From: Actinomadura citrea
Lineage (GTDB): Bacteria; Actinomycetota; Actinomycetes; Streptosporangiales; Streptosporangiaceae
NCBI RefSeq assembly: GCF_013409045.1
Contig: NZ_JACCBT010000001.1
Coordinates: 310,001-374,000 of the forward strand
Length of the DNA stretch: 64,000 bases
Direction of reading: 5' to 3'
Positions 6,847 through 15,078 of the stretch are shown one piece after another. The position numbers and the translations under genes were made by a program. Numbering within the stretch: position 1 is the stretch's first letter; each line of letters starts with the position of its first letter. The notes under the pieces are model-generated. The model did not search any database, had not been told where the DNA came from, and saw only the letters and a program-made list of their open reading frames with translations.

Positions 6847-7326
6847 GTGAACGCGACGCGGCACGAGGAGTTCCGCGCGTACGTGCTGGAACGCGGCCCC
6901 GTCCTGCTCAGGGCCGCCACCCAGCTCACCAGCGACCGCGCCGAGGCCGAGGACCTCCTCCAGGCCGCCCTCGCCAAGACCTACCTCGCCTGGGACCGCA
7001 TCGAGGACCGCTCCGCCCTGGACGGCTACGTCCGCCGCGCCATGGTCAACACCCAGATCTCCTGGTGGCGCCGCCGCAAGCTGGACGTCTACCCCACCGA
7101 CCAGCTCCCCGAACGCCCCGTCGAGGACCACACCGACCGCAGCGAGATGCGCGACGCCCTGGGCCGCGCCCTCAGCCGCCTCCCCGAACGCCAGCGCCTG
7201 GCCGTCATGCTCCGCTACTACGAGGACATGTCCGAACGCGAGATCGCCGAAGTCCTGGGCGTCAGCATCGGCACGGTCAAGTCCACCGTCTCCCGAGCCA
7301 TGGCCCGCCTCCGCGAGTTGTACTAG
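6847..7326 (+). CDS. SigE-family ECF RNA polymerase sigma factor
   Basis: A 159-residue sigma factor. GTG 6847 (VNATRHEEFRAYVLERG) fits the family start; GTG 6838 and 6841 are in-frame alternatives. Region 2 covers about residues 8-75 (LTSDRAEAEDLLQAALAKTYLAW), region 4 about 100-155 (LSRLPERQRLAVMLRYYEDM, then EIAEVLGVSIGTVKSTVSRA). Members of this actinobacterial family redirect RNA polymerase to stress or development genes. No anti-sigma gene lies next to it. A GC-rich hairpin directly after the stop may terminate it. Confidence 0.9.
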   Translation: MNATRHEEFRAYVLERGPVLLRAATQLTSDRAEAEDLLQAALAKTYLAWDRIEDRSALDGYVRRAMVNTQISWWRRRKLDVYPTDQLPERPVEDHTDRSEMRDALGRALSRLPERQRLAVMLRYYEDMSEREIAEVLGVSIGTVKSTVSRAMARLRELY

Positions 7327-7334
7327 CTGTGTCC

Positions 7335-7362
7335 TCCCAGGGGGCGACCCCCTGGAACCCCC
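7335..7362. terminator. 28-bp repeat, copy 1, internal hairpin after sigma gene
   Basis: Contains CCAGGGGG-CGA-CCCCCTGG, an 8-bp-arm hairpin starting 11 nt after the SigE-family stop. The whole 28-bp unit recurs in inverted orientation at 7679-7706 with one mismatch. It probably acts as a terminator and belongs to a dispersed GC-rich palindrome type. Confidence 0.5.
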
Positions 7363-7678
7363 GTTGCGAGCCGGCCGAAACTCACGCCGCGGTGCCGACG
7401 GCCCGTGCTCTGGCTCAGGTCAACTCCAGGAGGGGCGCAGCTCGGCATGTCCGGGGAACGTGCGGCCTGGATGATTCGCACCCTCTTGGAGCAGGGGCGC
7501 GCTTTAGCCGAGAGGGTTGATTTGTCCCCATCCAGCGCTCTTGGATGAGGACACTTGTTTCCACTCACGAGGAGGACCCGAGCCCCAGTGAGGGCCGGGC
7601 GGCCGCAGCGACACGACACAAACCCGCACGGGCACGAACCACCTCAGCCGTGGCGTGAGGATCGCCCGGCTCGTGACG
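7363..7678. other. Gene-free stretch between inverted 28-bp repeats
   Basis: About 316 bp lie between the two repeat copies. No open frame has a ribosome-binding site or recognisable product. I see no RNA gene or transposase remnant. Confidence 0.5.
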
Positions 7679-7706
7679 GGGGGTTTCAGGGGGTCGCCCC
7701 CTGGGA
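7679..7706. repeat. 28-bp repeat, copy 2, inverted
   Basis: Inverted copy of 7335-7362 with one mismatch (TTT for TTC), containing CAGGGGG-TCG-CCCCCTG. It ends 16 nt before the GTG of the acyl-CoA ligase and abuts its AGAGAGG ribosome-binding site, so folding could influence translation. Confidence 0.6.
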
Positions 7707-7722
7707 GAAAGAGAGGCTCGCC

Positions 7723-9345
7723 GTGTGGAGCACGATGCAGGACTTTCCGTTGACCATTACGACGATCATGCGCTGCGGGGCCGGGGTCTTCGGGGAGGCC
7801 TCGGTCTCCACGTGGACGGGGGACGGGACGCGGCGCCGCACGTACGCGGAGGTGGGTGAGCGCGCCGCGCGGCTGGCGGGGGCGCTGCGGGGGCTCGGCG
7901 TGGACGGGGACCAGCGGGTCGCCACGTTCGCGTGGAACAACACCGAGCATCTGGAGGCGTACCTGGCGGTGCCGTCCATGGGGGCCGTGCTGCACACGCT
8001 CAACCTGCGGCTGTTCCCCGACCAGCTCGTCTACATCGCCAACCACGCCGAGGACCGGGTCGTCATCGCGGACGCGTCGCTGATCCCGCTGCTCGCGCCG
8101 GTGCTGGCGCGGCTCGAGACCGTCCGGCACGTGGTGCTCGTGGGGGAGGGCGACACCGCGCCGCTGGAGGGCGCCGGCAAGGAACTGCACGACTACGAGG
8201 AACTGCTCGCGGCGGCTCCGGCGACGTTCGCGTGGCCGGAGATAGACGAGCGGTCGGCCGCCGCGATGTGCTACACGAGCGGGACGACGGGCAACCCGAA
8301 GGGCGTGGTCTACTCGCACCGGTCGGCGTACCTGCACTCGATGTCGACGTGCACGGGGAACGCGATGGGGCTGAGCGCGTCCGACGTGGTCCTGCCGGTG
8401 GTGCCGATGTTCCACGCGAACGCCTGGGGGCTGCCCTACGCGGCGGTGATGGCGGGCGCGTCGCTGGTGATGCCTGACCGGTTCCTGCAGGCGGAGCCGC
8501 TCGTCCGGCTCATCGAGGCCGAGCGGCCGACGGTCGCGGGCGCGGTGCCGACGATCTGGTCGGACGTGCTGCGGCACGCGAAGGAGCACGGATCGGACCT
8601 GACCTCGCTGCGGCTCGTCCCGTGCGGAGGGTCGGCGGTCCCGGAGTCGCTGATGCGCGGGTTCGAGGAGATCGGCGTCCGGATCGTGCAGGCGTGGGGG
8701 ATGACGGAGACCTCGCCGGTCGCGTCGGTCGCGCACCCGCCGCCCGGGGCGGCGGGCGAGGACGTGTGGCGGGCGCGGGCGAGCCAGGGCCGCGTCCTCG
8801 CCGGGCTGGAGATGCGGATCGTGGGGGACGGCGACGTGGTGCTGCCGCGCGACGGGGAGGCCGTCGGGGAGGTCGAGATCCGCGGGCCGTGGATCACCGG
8901 CGCCTACCACCTGGACGAGGACCCCGGGAGGTTCCACGACGGCTGGCTGCGCACCGGGGACGTGGGGACGCTGTCGCCGGACGGGTACCTCGTCCTCACC
9001 GACCGGGCGAAGGACGTCATCAAGTCGGGCGGGGAGTGGATCTCGTCGGTGGAGCTGGAGAACCACCTCATGGCCCATCCGGACGTCGTGGAGGCGGCCG
9101 TGGTGGGCGTGCCCGACGACCGCTGGCAGGAGCGCCCGCTCGCGTCCGTCGTCGTGCGGGACGGGGCGGAGGTCACGGCGGCGCAGTTGCGTGAGTTCCT
9201 CGCCGGGCGGGTCGCGAAGTGGCAGCTTCCCGAGCGCTGGACGTTCGTCGCGGAGATCCCGAAGACCAGCGTCGGCAAGTTCTCCAAGAAGACGCTTCGG
9301 CAGATGTACCGGGACGGCGACCTCACGGTGCAGAAGATCATCTGA
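7723..9345 (+). CDS. Medium/long-chain acyl-CoA synthetase, FadD-type
   Basis: A 540-residue ANL-superfamily ligase that activates a carboxylic acid as acyl-AMP and transfers it to CoA. GTG 7723 (VWSTMQDFPLTITTI) follows AGAGAGG and matches the usual family beginning. The P-loop-like motif YTSGTTGNPKG is at 184-194, followed by QAWGMTETSP (A5), DGWLRTGDVG (A7), DRAKDVIKSGGEWIS (A8) and the catalytic Lys of KTSVGKFSKKTLR (A10). Length and motifs are complete. Substrate cannot be read from sequence. It stands alone between the two 28-bp repeats and a 400-bp gap. Confidence 0.92.
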   Translation: MWSTMQDFPLTITTIMRCGAGVFGEASVSTWTGDGTRRRTYAEVGERAARLAGALRGLGVDGDQRVATFAWNNTEHLEAYLAVPSMGAVLHTLNLRLFPDQLVYIANHAEDRVVIADASLIPLLAPVLARLETVRHVVLVGEGDTAPLEGAGKELHDYEELLAAAPATFAWPEIDERSAAAMCYTSGTTGNPKGVVYSHRSAYLHSMSTCTGNAMGLSASDVVLPVVPMFHANAWGLPYAAVMAGASLVMPDRFLQAEPLVRLIEAERPTVAGAVPTIWSDVLRHAKEHGSDLTSLRLVPCGGSAVPESLMRGFEEIGVRIVQAWGMTETSPVASVAHPPPGAAGEDVWRARASQGRVLAGLEMRIVGDGDVVLPRDGEAVGEVEIRGPWITGAYHLDEDPGRFHDGWLRTGDVGTLSPDGYLVLTDRAKDVIKSGGEWISSVELENHLMAHPDVVEAAVVGVPDDRWQERPLASVVVRDGAEVTAAQLREFLAGRVAKWQLPERWTFVAEIPKTSVGKFSKKTLRQMYRDGDLTVQKII

Positions 9346-9752
9346 CGACCCGGCCCCCCGGTTTCCTCGCCGTCACATGAGGTGCTCGTCGCCCGCGTGC
9401 TCGTGCCCCCGTGCGGGCCGACCGCGAGCCGGGTCCGCCCCTGTGCGCCGGTTCGCGGTCGGTGCGCGCCGCGGGAGCCGGATTCGACGGAAAGGTGTTC
9501 TGGCGCCGGTGCGCGGGTGGTGATTCGGAAGGGCGGCAGGCCGATTGACACCGCTTCGATTACTGGATTCTGACGCCGAGTCATTGATCGGGTGGTCACT
9601 CAGAGACGTACTTGACTCACCGTCGGTCACTCTCGTTGCGATTTCAGTGGATCAAGTGGTGCGGGCGGGGTTCGGGGGTGTATGCAAGGTGGGCTGAATG
9701 TCCGGATGGCCCCCATGGGGGCAACTTCCACACTCCGCTGCCGGGAGCGTGA
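9346..9752. other. Gene-free stretch before the membrane-tethered sigma gene
   Basis: About 400 bp with no convincing gene. It holds a direct repeat of GGTCACTC (9594 and 9627), a TTGACA at 9545 without a clear -10, and the self-complementary GCCCCCATGGGGGC at 9709-9722, 30 bp before the next start. Confidence 0.5.
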
Positions 9753-11354
9753 ATGCCCAGGTTGACCACCTCCGCCCCCACAGCCGATCGCAAGCTTGTC
9801 AAGGGCCTGAACGAGGGTGACGAGGCGGCCCTGGCCGCGCTCTACGACGAATACGGTGAGCGCCTTTACGATTACGTGCTGTCCATGTCGGGGGACGAGA
9901 AAGCGGCCGCCGACATCGTCCATGACGCTTTCATCGACGCCTGCCGCCGCGCCCCCCGAATGCGCGACCACCTGTATCTGAGTTCCTGGCTGTACGGCGC
10001 CGCGCGGCGCCGCTGCATCCGCCGCGGCCGTCCCAAGGTGCTGTTCTGGGACCGGGAGGGCGAGTTCTCCGACGCGCCGTTTCTGGACCGTGCCGACGAC
10101 GGCGACGCGCCGGACCGCCCGCAGTCGGACGAGCTGCACGACCTGCTGCGCGCGAGCCTGTCCCGGCTGGAGCCCGTCGACCAGGAGGTCATGCTCCTGA
10201 CGCACCGGCACGGCCTGCGTGCGGCCCGCCTCGGGGCGACGCTCGGCCTGTCGGCGCGGCGGGCCGCCGCGCGGGTGCGCAGGACGCGCGCCCAGCTCGA
10301 CGCCGCCGTGCAGCGGGAGATCGGCCGCGCGGGACGGGAGTGCGCCGCCGCCGCGCGCACGGCCGAGGAGTCCCGGTCCGCGGCGATCCCCGTCCTGGCC
10401 GCACGCGCCCCGGCCCCCCCGGAGGAGGCCCCTCCGGCGGAGCCGAGCAGGGGGCCGTGGTGGCGTTTCCAGCGCCGCGGCGAGGTCTCCCCGGTCGACC
10501 CCGCGATCGAGCTGCACGCCGCCGGCTGCGACGACTGCCGCGCCCGGGCCCGGGTGACCGCGGCCGCGCTGCTGGGACGGGCGCCCGCGCCGGTGCTGCC
10601 CGCGGCGCTGCGGCACCGCGTCATGCACACCGCGACGGACCCCGAGCTGGCGGGCTACCGCGCCGACATCGCGGCGCGCGGCGGGACGCTGACCCCGTCC
10701 GGACTGCCGAGCCAGCCGGACGTGCCGTCGCCGTTCACGCGCCGGTGGCTGTTCACCGGGGGCGGCATGGTGGGCGCGCTGGCCGCGGCCCTCGTCGTCG
10801 TGTTCGTGATGGGGCCCGGGATCGGCGACGGGACGCTGTCGTGGCCGCCGTTCCGCACGCACCCGCAGCCGTCGATCACGCAGGAGAGGCCGGAGGGCCA
10901 GGGACACGGCAGGGGGGCGCCGCACGGGCCCGGCGGTGGCGCTCAGGCCCGTCCCGGCCAGCCGCCGCCCGACCCGCAGACCCACGAGAAGAACCAGGAG
11001 CGCCCGGAGGATCCGGCGCAGACGCCGCAGCGCCCGCCGCCCTCGTCCAACCTGCCCAAGCCGCCCGGCGTCCTCGTGGTGAACCCCGCCAAGGTCGAGA
11101 TGTACGGGACGAAGACCGCCCAGGTCAGCCTTGCGGCGAAGAGCGGCCCGGTGTCCTGGACGGCGATGACGTCGTCGAACCAGCTGATCCTGTCGCAGAT
11201 GCAGGGCGGCATGCCCGAGGACGGCACGACGAGCCTGACGATCACGCTGCGGACGGCGCTCATCGGCCTGCCGGGGCAGGGCACGCTGACCTTCACCGAC
11301 TCCGAGGGCGCTCCGCACGAGGTGAAGGTCGTCTGGGGCGCGACGCTGCTGTAG
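9753..11354 (+). CDS. ECF sigma factor fused to membrane anchor and exported Ig-like domain
   Basis: A 533-residue fusion. Residues 1-190 are an ECF sigma factor: region 2 (EAALAALYDEYGERLYDYVL, KAAADIVHDAFIDA) and a degenerate region 4 (LSRLEPVDQEVMLLTHRHGL, LGLSARRAAARVRRT). A segment with LHAAGCDDCRARAR (about 250-265) recalls the CxxC end of zinc anti-sigma domains. One membrane span follows (GGGMVGALAAALVVVFVMG, about 335-355), then a Pro/Gln/Glu-rich linker and a C-terminal beta-rich domain (VVNPAKVEMYGTKTAQVSL to the end) resembling BACON/Ig-like folds. The sigma domain should therefore be held at the membrane with the sensor outside. Release would need proteolysis, or the protein may act in place. 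Confidence 0.85.
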   Translation: MPRLTTSAPTADRKLVKGLNEGDEAALAALYDEYGERLYDYVLSMSGDEKAAADIVHDAFIDACRRAPRMRDHLYLSSWLYGAARRRCIRRGRPKVLFWDREGEFSDAPFLDRADDGDAPDRPQSDELHDLLRASLSRLEPVDQEVMLLTHRHGLRAARLGATLGLSARRAAARVRRTRAQLDAAVQREIGRAGRECAAAARTAEESRSAAIPVLAARAPAPPEEAPPAEPSRGPWWRFQRRGEVSPVDPAIELHAAGCDDCRARARVTAAALLGRAPAPVLPAALRHRVMHTATDPELAGYRADIAARGGTLTPSGLPSQPDVPSPFTRRWLFTGGGMVGALAAALVVVFVMGPGIGDGTLSWPPFRTHPQPSITQERPEGQGHGRGAPHGPGGGAQARPGQPPPDPQTHEKNQERPEDPAQTPQRPPPSSNLPKPPGVLVVNPAKVEMYGTKTAQVSLAAKSGPVSWTAMTSSNQLILSQMQGGMPEDGTTSLTITLRTALIGLPGQGTLTFTDSEGAPHEVKVVWGATLL

Positions 11355-11358
11355 CGGC

Positions 11359-12129
11359 TCAGCCGCCGGCGGCGGGGCGCTCCCCGAGGTGGTCTCTGAT
11401 CATTTCGAGGTGGTCGCCGAGCGCCGCCTGGACGCGGGTCTCCATGGCCCGCGCGATGAAGGGGTCGACGACCATCTTCACCAGCGGCCGCATCCGGCGG
11501 ACCACGGCGGCGACCTCGCCCACCTCGTCGCCGTCCGGGACGGGCTGGCGCTCCAGCCGCGTGAACACGTGCTCCTGGACGAGGTTCACGAACCGTCCGG
11601 CGATCACGTCGCAGTCGGCGCGGATCTGCCCGGCGATGTCGAGGACGGAGTCCAGCGGGATGCCGGCGGCGACGAGCTCGGCGCCGACGTGCAGCAGCCG
11701 CGGGCTCGGTACGCGGTACTTGTCCCCGTCCGGCTCGATCAGGCCGAGTTCGACCGTCCGCTCCAGGGTCCGGGCGACCTGGTCCTCGTCGAGGCCGGTG
11801 CCGAACTTCGCCACCAGCTCCTCGTAGGTGACGGTGCCGGGGATCTCGTCCGACCACGGGTCGGTGAGGACCTTCTCCAGTCCGAGGACCTCGGCGACGT
11901 CCTTGCCGGTCTCCCAGGCGCCCAGCAGGTCCTTGATGATCGCGAACGTGTAGCCGCGGCCGAGCAGCTTGCCGATCAGCCGCAGTCGCGCCAGGTGCGT
12001 GTCGTCGTAGAGGCCGACCCGGCCTTCGAGGCGGGGCGGCGGCAGCAGGCCGCGGTCCTGGTAGGCGCGGATGTTGCGCACCGTGCTGCCCGCCAGCCGC
12101 GCCAGCTCGTCGATTCGGTACTCGGCCAT
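11359..12129 (-). CDS. MerR-family transcriptional regulator
   Basis: A 256-residue regulator. MAEYRIDELARLAGSTVRNI, then RAYQDRGLLPPPR, is the MerR winged helix-turn-helix, followed by the usual GLYDDTHLARLRLIGKLLGRGYT helix. The remaining 150 residues form a helical effector domain longer than the coiled coil of metal sensors, with no conserved Cys, so a metal or redox role is unlikely. Its stop lies 4 bp from that of the convergent sigma gene. It shares an 88-bp divergent promoter region with the adenylate cyclase. Confidence 0.88.
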   Translation of the reverse strand: MAEYRIDELARLAGSTVRNIRAYQDRGLLPPPRLEGRVGLYDDTHLARLRLIGKLLGRGYTFAIIKDLLGAWETGKDVAEVLGLEKVLTDPWSDEIPGTVTYEELVAKFGTGLDEDQVARTLERTVELGLIEPDGDKYRVPSPRLLHVGAELVAAGIPLDSVLDIAGQIRADCDVIAGRFVNLVQEHVFTRLERQPVPDGDEVGEVAAVVRRMRPLVKMVVDPFIARAMETRVQAALGDHLEMIRDHLGERPAAGG

Positions 12130-12182
12130 GCCCCGTCCGCCGGCTCGTGTCGTCTGACCGCCGTGATCTTACCCCCACCTCA

Positions 12183-12211
12183 TTGTTACATCGATCGATG
12201 GCACATAGGGT
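12183..12211 (+). promoter_or_regulatory. Candidate leaderless promoter for adenylate cyclase
   Basis: TTGTTA (12183-12188), 17-nt spacer, TAGGGT (12206-12211). Transcription would begin at about 12218, the A of the cyclase ATG, and no ribosome-binding site precedes that ATG. The spacer holds the palindrome ATCGATCGAT (12190-12199). Confidence 0.5.
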
Positions 12212-12217
12212 TGCCGC

Positions 12218-13198
12218 ATGGCGGACGACATCGAGGAGACCCTCCTCGGCGGCCCCCTGCGCTACACGCGCAGTGAGGTCGAGGCCCGGGCGGGCGTCTC
12301 GGACGACTTCGCGCGGCGCATCTGGCAGGCGCTCGGCTTCCCGGTCCCGCCGGACGACGAGGTCGCCTTCACCGACGGCGACGTGGCCGCGCTCCAGGAG
12401 ATCCGCGAGGTCCTGTCCCACGAGCTGGTGGACGAGGACACCGTGCTCCAGCTCGTCCGCGCCGTCGGCCAGACGATGGGACGGCTCGCCAGCTGGCTCG
12501 GCGACGTGTGGCTCCAGCGCCTGAGCGCCCTGCCGTCCGACGAGCCGGTGACGTCCGACCTGGTCACCGCGGCCCTGGTCGCCACCGAGGAGCTGCGGCC
12601 CTCGTTCGAGCGGCTGCTGCTGCACGGCTGGCGCCGCCAGCTCACCGCCGCCGGCATGCGCGCCGCCGCGTCCACCGCCACCGCGCAGGCCGACCCGGCC
12701 GCGGGCGTCGCGCTCCTCGCCGTCGGGTTCGCCGACGTCGTCTCGTTCACCCGGCTGAGCCGCAGCCTCGACGGTGACGCCCTGGCCGGCTTCGTCGAGC
12801 GCTTCGAGTGGGCCGTCACGCACATCGTCGCCGAGTGCGGGGGCCGCGTGGTCAAGACGCTCGGCGACGAGGTCCTGTTCGTCGCGCCCGCCGCCGGCGC
12901 CGCCGCGGAGATCGGGCTGCGCGTCGCGGAGCGGTTCAACGAGGACCCCGACTTCCCCAAGGTCCGCGTCGGGCTCGCCTACGGCGAGGTCATCCAGCGG
13001 CTGGGCGACGTGTTCGGCACGCCCGTCAACATGGCCGCGCGCCTGACGTCCACCGCCTACCCGGGGACGGTGCTGGCCGACGCCGGCCTGGTCTCGGCGC
13101 TCCCGTCCGGGGTCTACGACGCCTCCGGCCTGCGTCCCCGGCCGTTGCAGGGGCTGGGCCGCGTGCGGCCGTTCCTGCTGCGCCGCCCCAAGGCGTAG
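12218..13198 (+). CDS. Class III adenylate cyclase, Rv1264-like
   Basis: A 326-residue cyclase making cAMP from ATP. Residues 1-160 are a helical regulatory half like that of the pH-sensing Rv1264 type, beginning with a MerR-like helix-turn-helix stretch (YTRSEVEARAGVSDDFARRI). The catalytic half (about 165-320) has both metal Asp residues (FADVVSFT, Asp173; LGDEVLF, Asp217), the adenine-selecting Lys (Lys213) with Asp264 in GDVFG, and the transition-state Asn271 and Arg275 in NMAARL. All catalytic residues needed for a homodimeric cyclase are present. The ATG is probably leaderless. Confidence 0.92.
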   Translation: MADDIEETLLGGPLRYTRSEVEARAGVSDDFARRIWQALGFPVPPDDEVAFTDGDVAALQEIREVLSHELVDEDTVLQLVRAVGQTMGRLASWLGDVWLQRLSALPSDEPVTSDLVTAALVATEELRPSFERLLLHGWRRQLTAAGMRAAASTATAQADPAAGVALLAVGFADVVSFTRLSRSLDGDALAGFVERFEWAVTHIVAECGGRVVKTLGDEVLFVAPAAGAAAEIGLRVAERFNEDPDFPKVRVGLAYGEVIQRLGDVFGTPVNMAARLTSTAYPGTVLADAGLVSALPSGVYDASGLRPRPLQGLGRVRPFLLRRPKA

Positions 13199-13276
13199 GG
13201 CGACCCGCGCCTCCCCTTCCCCGCCGCCGGTCCCACCGGTGTCGGGTAACGTCGCAGGTCAAGAGCTGGTTGTGCA

Positions 13277-13298
13277 GTGCAAAATCATGTGTTGCAAA
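13277..13298. promoter_or_regulatory. Probable IclR-type operator of the deacylase operon
   Basis: Two related half-sites: GTGCAAAATC (13277-13286) and GTGTTGCAAA (13289-13298), about 90 bp before the deacylase start. GTGTTGCAAA recurs exactly upstream of the M20 amidohydrolase (22868-22877, minus strand). The IclR gene of this operon is the obvious candidate binder. Confidence 0.55.
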
Positions 13299-13384
13299 TC
13301 TGGCGCCATGCTTGGTGCGGCCCATAACCTCCACGAGTACCGACACGGCTCCGGTTGCGCGCTCGTAGGGGTGAATGAGGTCAG

Positions 13385-14947
13385 ATGTACGATCTGCTGC
13401 TTCGCGGGGGGACGGTGCTGGACGGCACCGGGGTCCCGGGGCGCCGCGCGGACGTGGCCGTCACCGCCGGGCGGATCGCCGCGGTCGGCGTCCTGGACGG
13501 CGCGCGGGCGTCCGCGGAGATCGACGCGACCGGCAGGTACGTCATGCCGGGCTTCATCGACACCCACGTCCACGGCGACGCGGCCGTGTTCGACCCCGAC
13601 GTGCAGCTCGCCGCGCTGCGGCAGGGCGTCACCACGTTCGTCCTCGGCCAGGACGGGATCTCCTACGCACCGGCCGGCGCGGAGACGCTCCGCTATGTGA
13701 GCCGGTACTTCGCGCCGATCAACGGCGCGCACCCCGGGCTGGACGGCGGGCCGGTGACCGTCGCGGAACTGCTCGCCGCCTACGACCGCCGCACCCCCCT
13801 CAACACCGTCTACCTGCTGCCGCACGGGACGATCCGGCACGGCGTCATGGGGACCGCGCGGCGGGCACCGGAGCCCGGCGAGCTGGCGGCCATGCTGGCG
13901 CACGTCGAGCGCGGCCTCTCCGAAGGGGCGGCCGGGCTGTCCACGGGGCTGGAGTACGTGCCCGGCGCCTACGCCGGCGCCGCCGAGATCGCGGCGCTGT
14001 GCGCGCCGGTCGGCTCGGCCGGGCTGCCCTACGTCACGCACATGCGCGGGTACGAGTCCGCCGCCGGCGCGGCGATGGCGGAGGTGCTGGAGATCGCGCG
14101 GGCCGGGAACGTCGCTCCGCACGTCTCGCACTACCACGGCCCCGGCGGCGAGCTCGCCGCGCTCGTGGACGGCGCACGCGCGGAGGGTATCGACCTGACC
14201 TTCGACAACTACCCCTACCTGCGGGGATCCAGCACGCTGACGCTGGTCACGCTGCCGGACTGGCTCCCCCTCGCCGACCTGGACGCCACGCTGGACGCGC
14301 TCGCCGACCCGTCCGTCCGGGAGAGGCTGGAGCGCGACTGGTTCGCGCACCGCCCCGAGGTGTGGCCCCGCATCACGCTCTCGCACGTGCCCGCCGACGG
14401 GTTCCGGTGGGCCGAGGGCATGACCCTGCCGGACGCGGCGGAACAGGCCGGTTCGGGCCCCGGGGCGTTCTGCTGCGACCTGCTCGTCGCGACCCGGCTG
14501 GAGGCCGGGTGCGTGTTCGGGCAGCCGCCGACCAACAGCGAGGAGTCGGTGCGGGCGCTGCTGCGGCACCCGGCCCAGACGACCGGATCGGACGCCATCT
14601 ACCAGGGCGGGCACCCGCATCCGCGCGGCTGGGGCGCGTTCGCCCGGATGCTCGGGCGGCACGTCCGGGAGCTCGGCGACTGGACGTGGGAGCAGGCCGC
14701 CGTGCACCTGGCCGGACGCGCCGCCGACCGGTTCCGGCTCGCCGACCGGGGCCGCGTCGAGACCGGGCGCGCCGCCGACCTCGCCGTCGTCGACCCGGCC
14801 GCCGTCACCGACCTCGCCACCTACGACAGACCCAGGGTGCCCGCCGAGGGCGTCGAGCACGTCGTGGTCAACGGCGTTCCCGTCCTGTCCGGCGGCGTTC
14901 TCGCCGAGACCGCGACCCCGCCGGGACGGGCCCTCGCACCAGCCTGA
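13385..14947 (+). CDS. N-acyl-D-amino-acid deacylase family amidohydrolase
   Basis: A 520-residue metal-dependent amidohydrolase hydrolysing N-acyl groups from D-amino acids or similar acids. HVH at His61-His63 (PGFIDTHVHGD) and the THMRGYES and APHVSHYHG motifs mark the metal site. D-aminoacylases of this family usually carry a bridging Cys in a GNCG motif; here the loop reads VLGQDGIS with Asp90, so metal coordination or substrate may differ. It opens an operon with IclR, a D-amino acid deaminase, KDPG aldolase, KDG kinase and RidA, which suggests an N-acyl-D-amino sugar acid such as N-acetyl-D-glucosaminate as substrate (inference). Confidence 0.85.
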   Translation: MYDLLLRGGTVLDGTGVPGRRADVAVTAGRIAAVGVLDGARASAEIDATGRYVMPGFIDTHVHGDAAVFDPDVQLAALRQGVTTFVLGQDGISYAPAGAETLRYVSRYFAPINGAHPGLDGGPVTVAELLAAYDRRTPLNTVYLLPHGTIRHGVMGTARRAPEPGELAAMLAHVERGLSEGAAGLSTGLEYVPGAYAGAAEIAALCAPVGSAGLPYVTHMRGYESAAGAAMAEVLEIARAGNVAPHVSHYHGPGGELAALVDGARAEGIDLTFDNYPYLRGSSTLTLVTLPDWLPLADLDATLDALADPSVRERLERDWFAHRPEVWPRITLSHVPADGFRWAEGMTLPDAAEQAGSGPGAFCCDLLVATRLEAGCVFGQPPTNSEESVRALLRHPAQTTGSDAIYQGGHPHPRGWGAFARMLGRHVRELGDWTWEQAAVHLAGRAADRFRLADRGRVETGRAADLAVVDPAAVTDLATYDRPRVPAEGVEHVVVNGVPVLSGGVLAETATPPGRALAPA

Positions 14948-15006
14948 CCGAGCCTGCCCGGTTCGTCCGAGCCGCCAGGGCCCCAGACCAGCACAAGGAG
15001 TCATCC

Positions 15007-15078
15007 GTGATCGGTAGGTTCAGGCGCGCTGCGCGGGACGTGCTGCGCCGCGGCCTGCTTGCGGGGGGCACCAGATGA
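15007..15078 (+). CDS. 23-residue leader peptide ORF before IclR gene
   Basis: GTG 15007 follows a strong AAGGAG at 6-nt spacing. The 23 codons give VIGRFRRAARDVLRRG then LLAGGTR, a basic, possibly amphipathic peptide. Its TGA (15076-15078) overlaps the IclR ATG (15075) as ATGA. The IclR start otherwise has only a G-run upstream, so translation of IclR is probably coupled to the leader. No homologue is known to me. Confidence 0.5.
   Translation: MIGRFRRAARDVLRRGLLAGGTR

Noticed and set aside
9373..9630. 85-codon minus-strand ORF in the gap before the sigma gene
   Set aside because: No ribosome-binding site, no hydrophobic or conserved pattern; composition like shadow frames.
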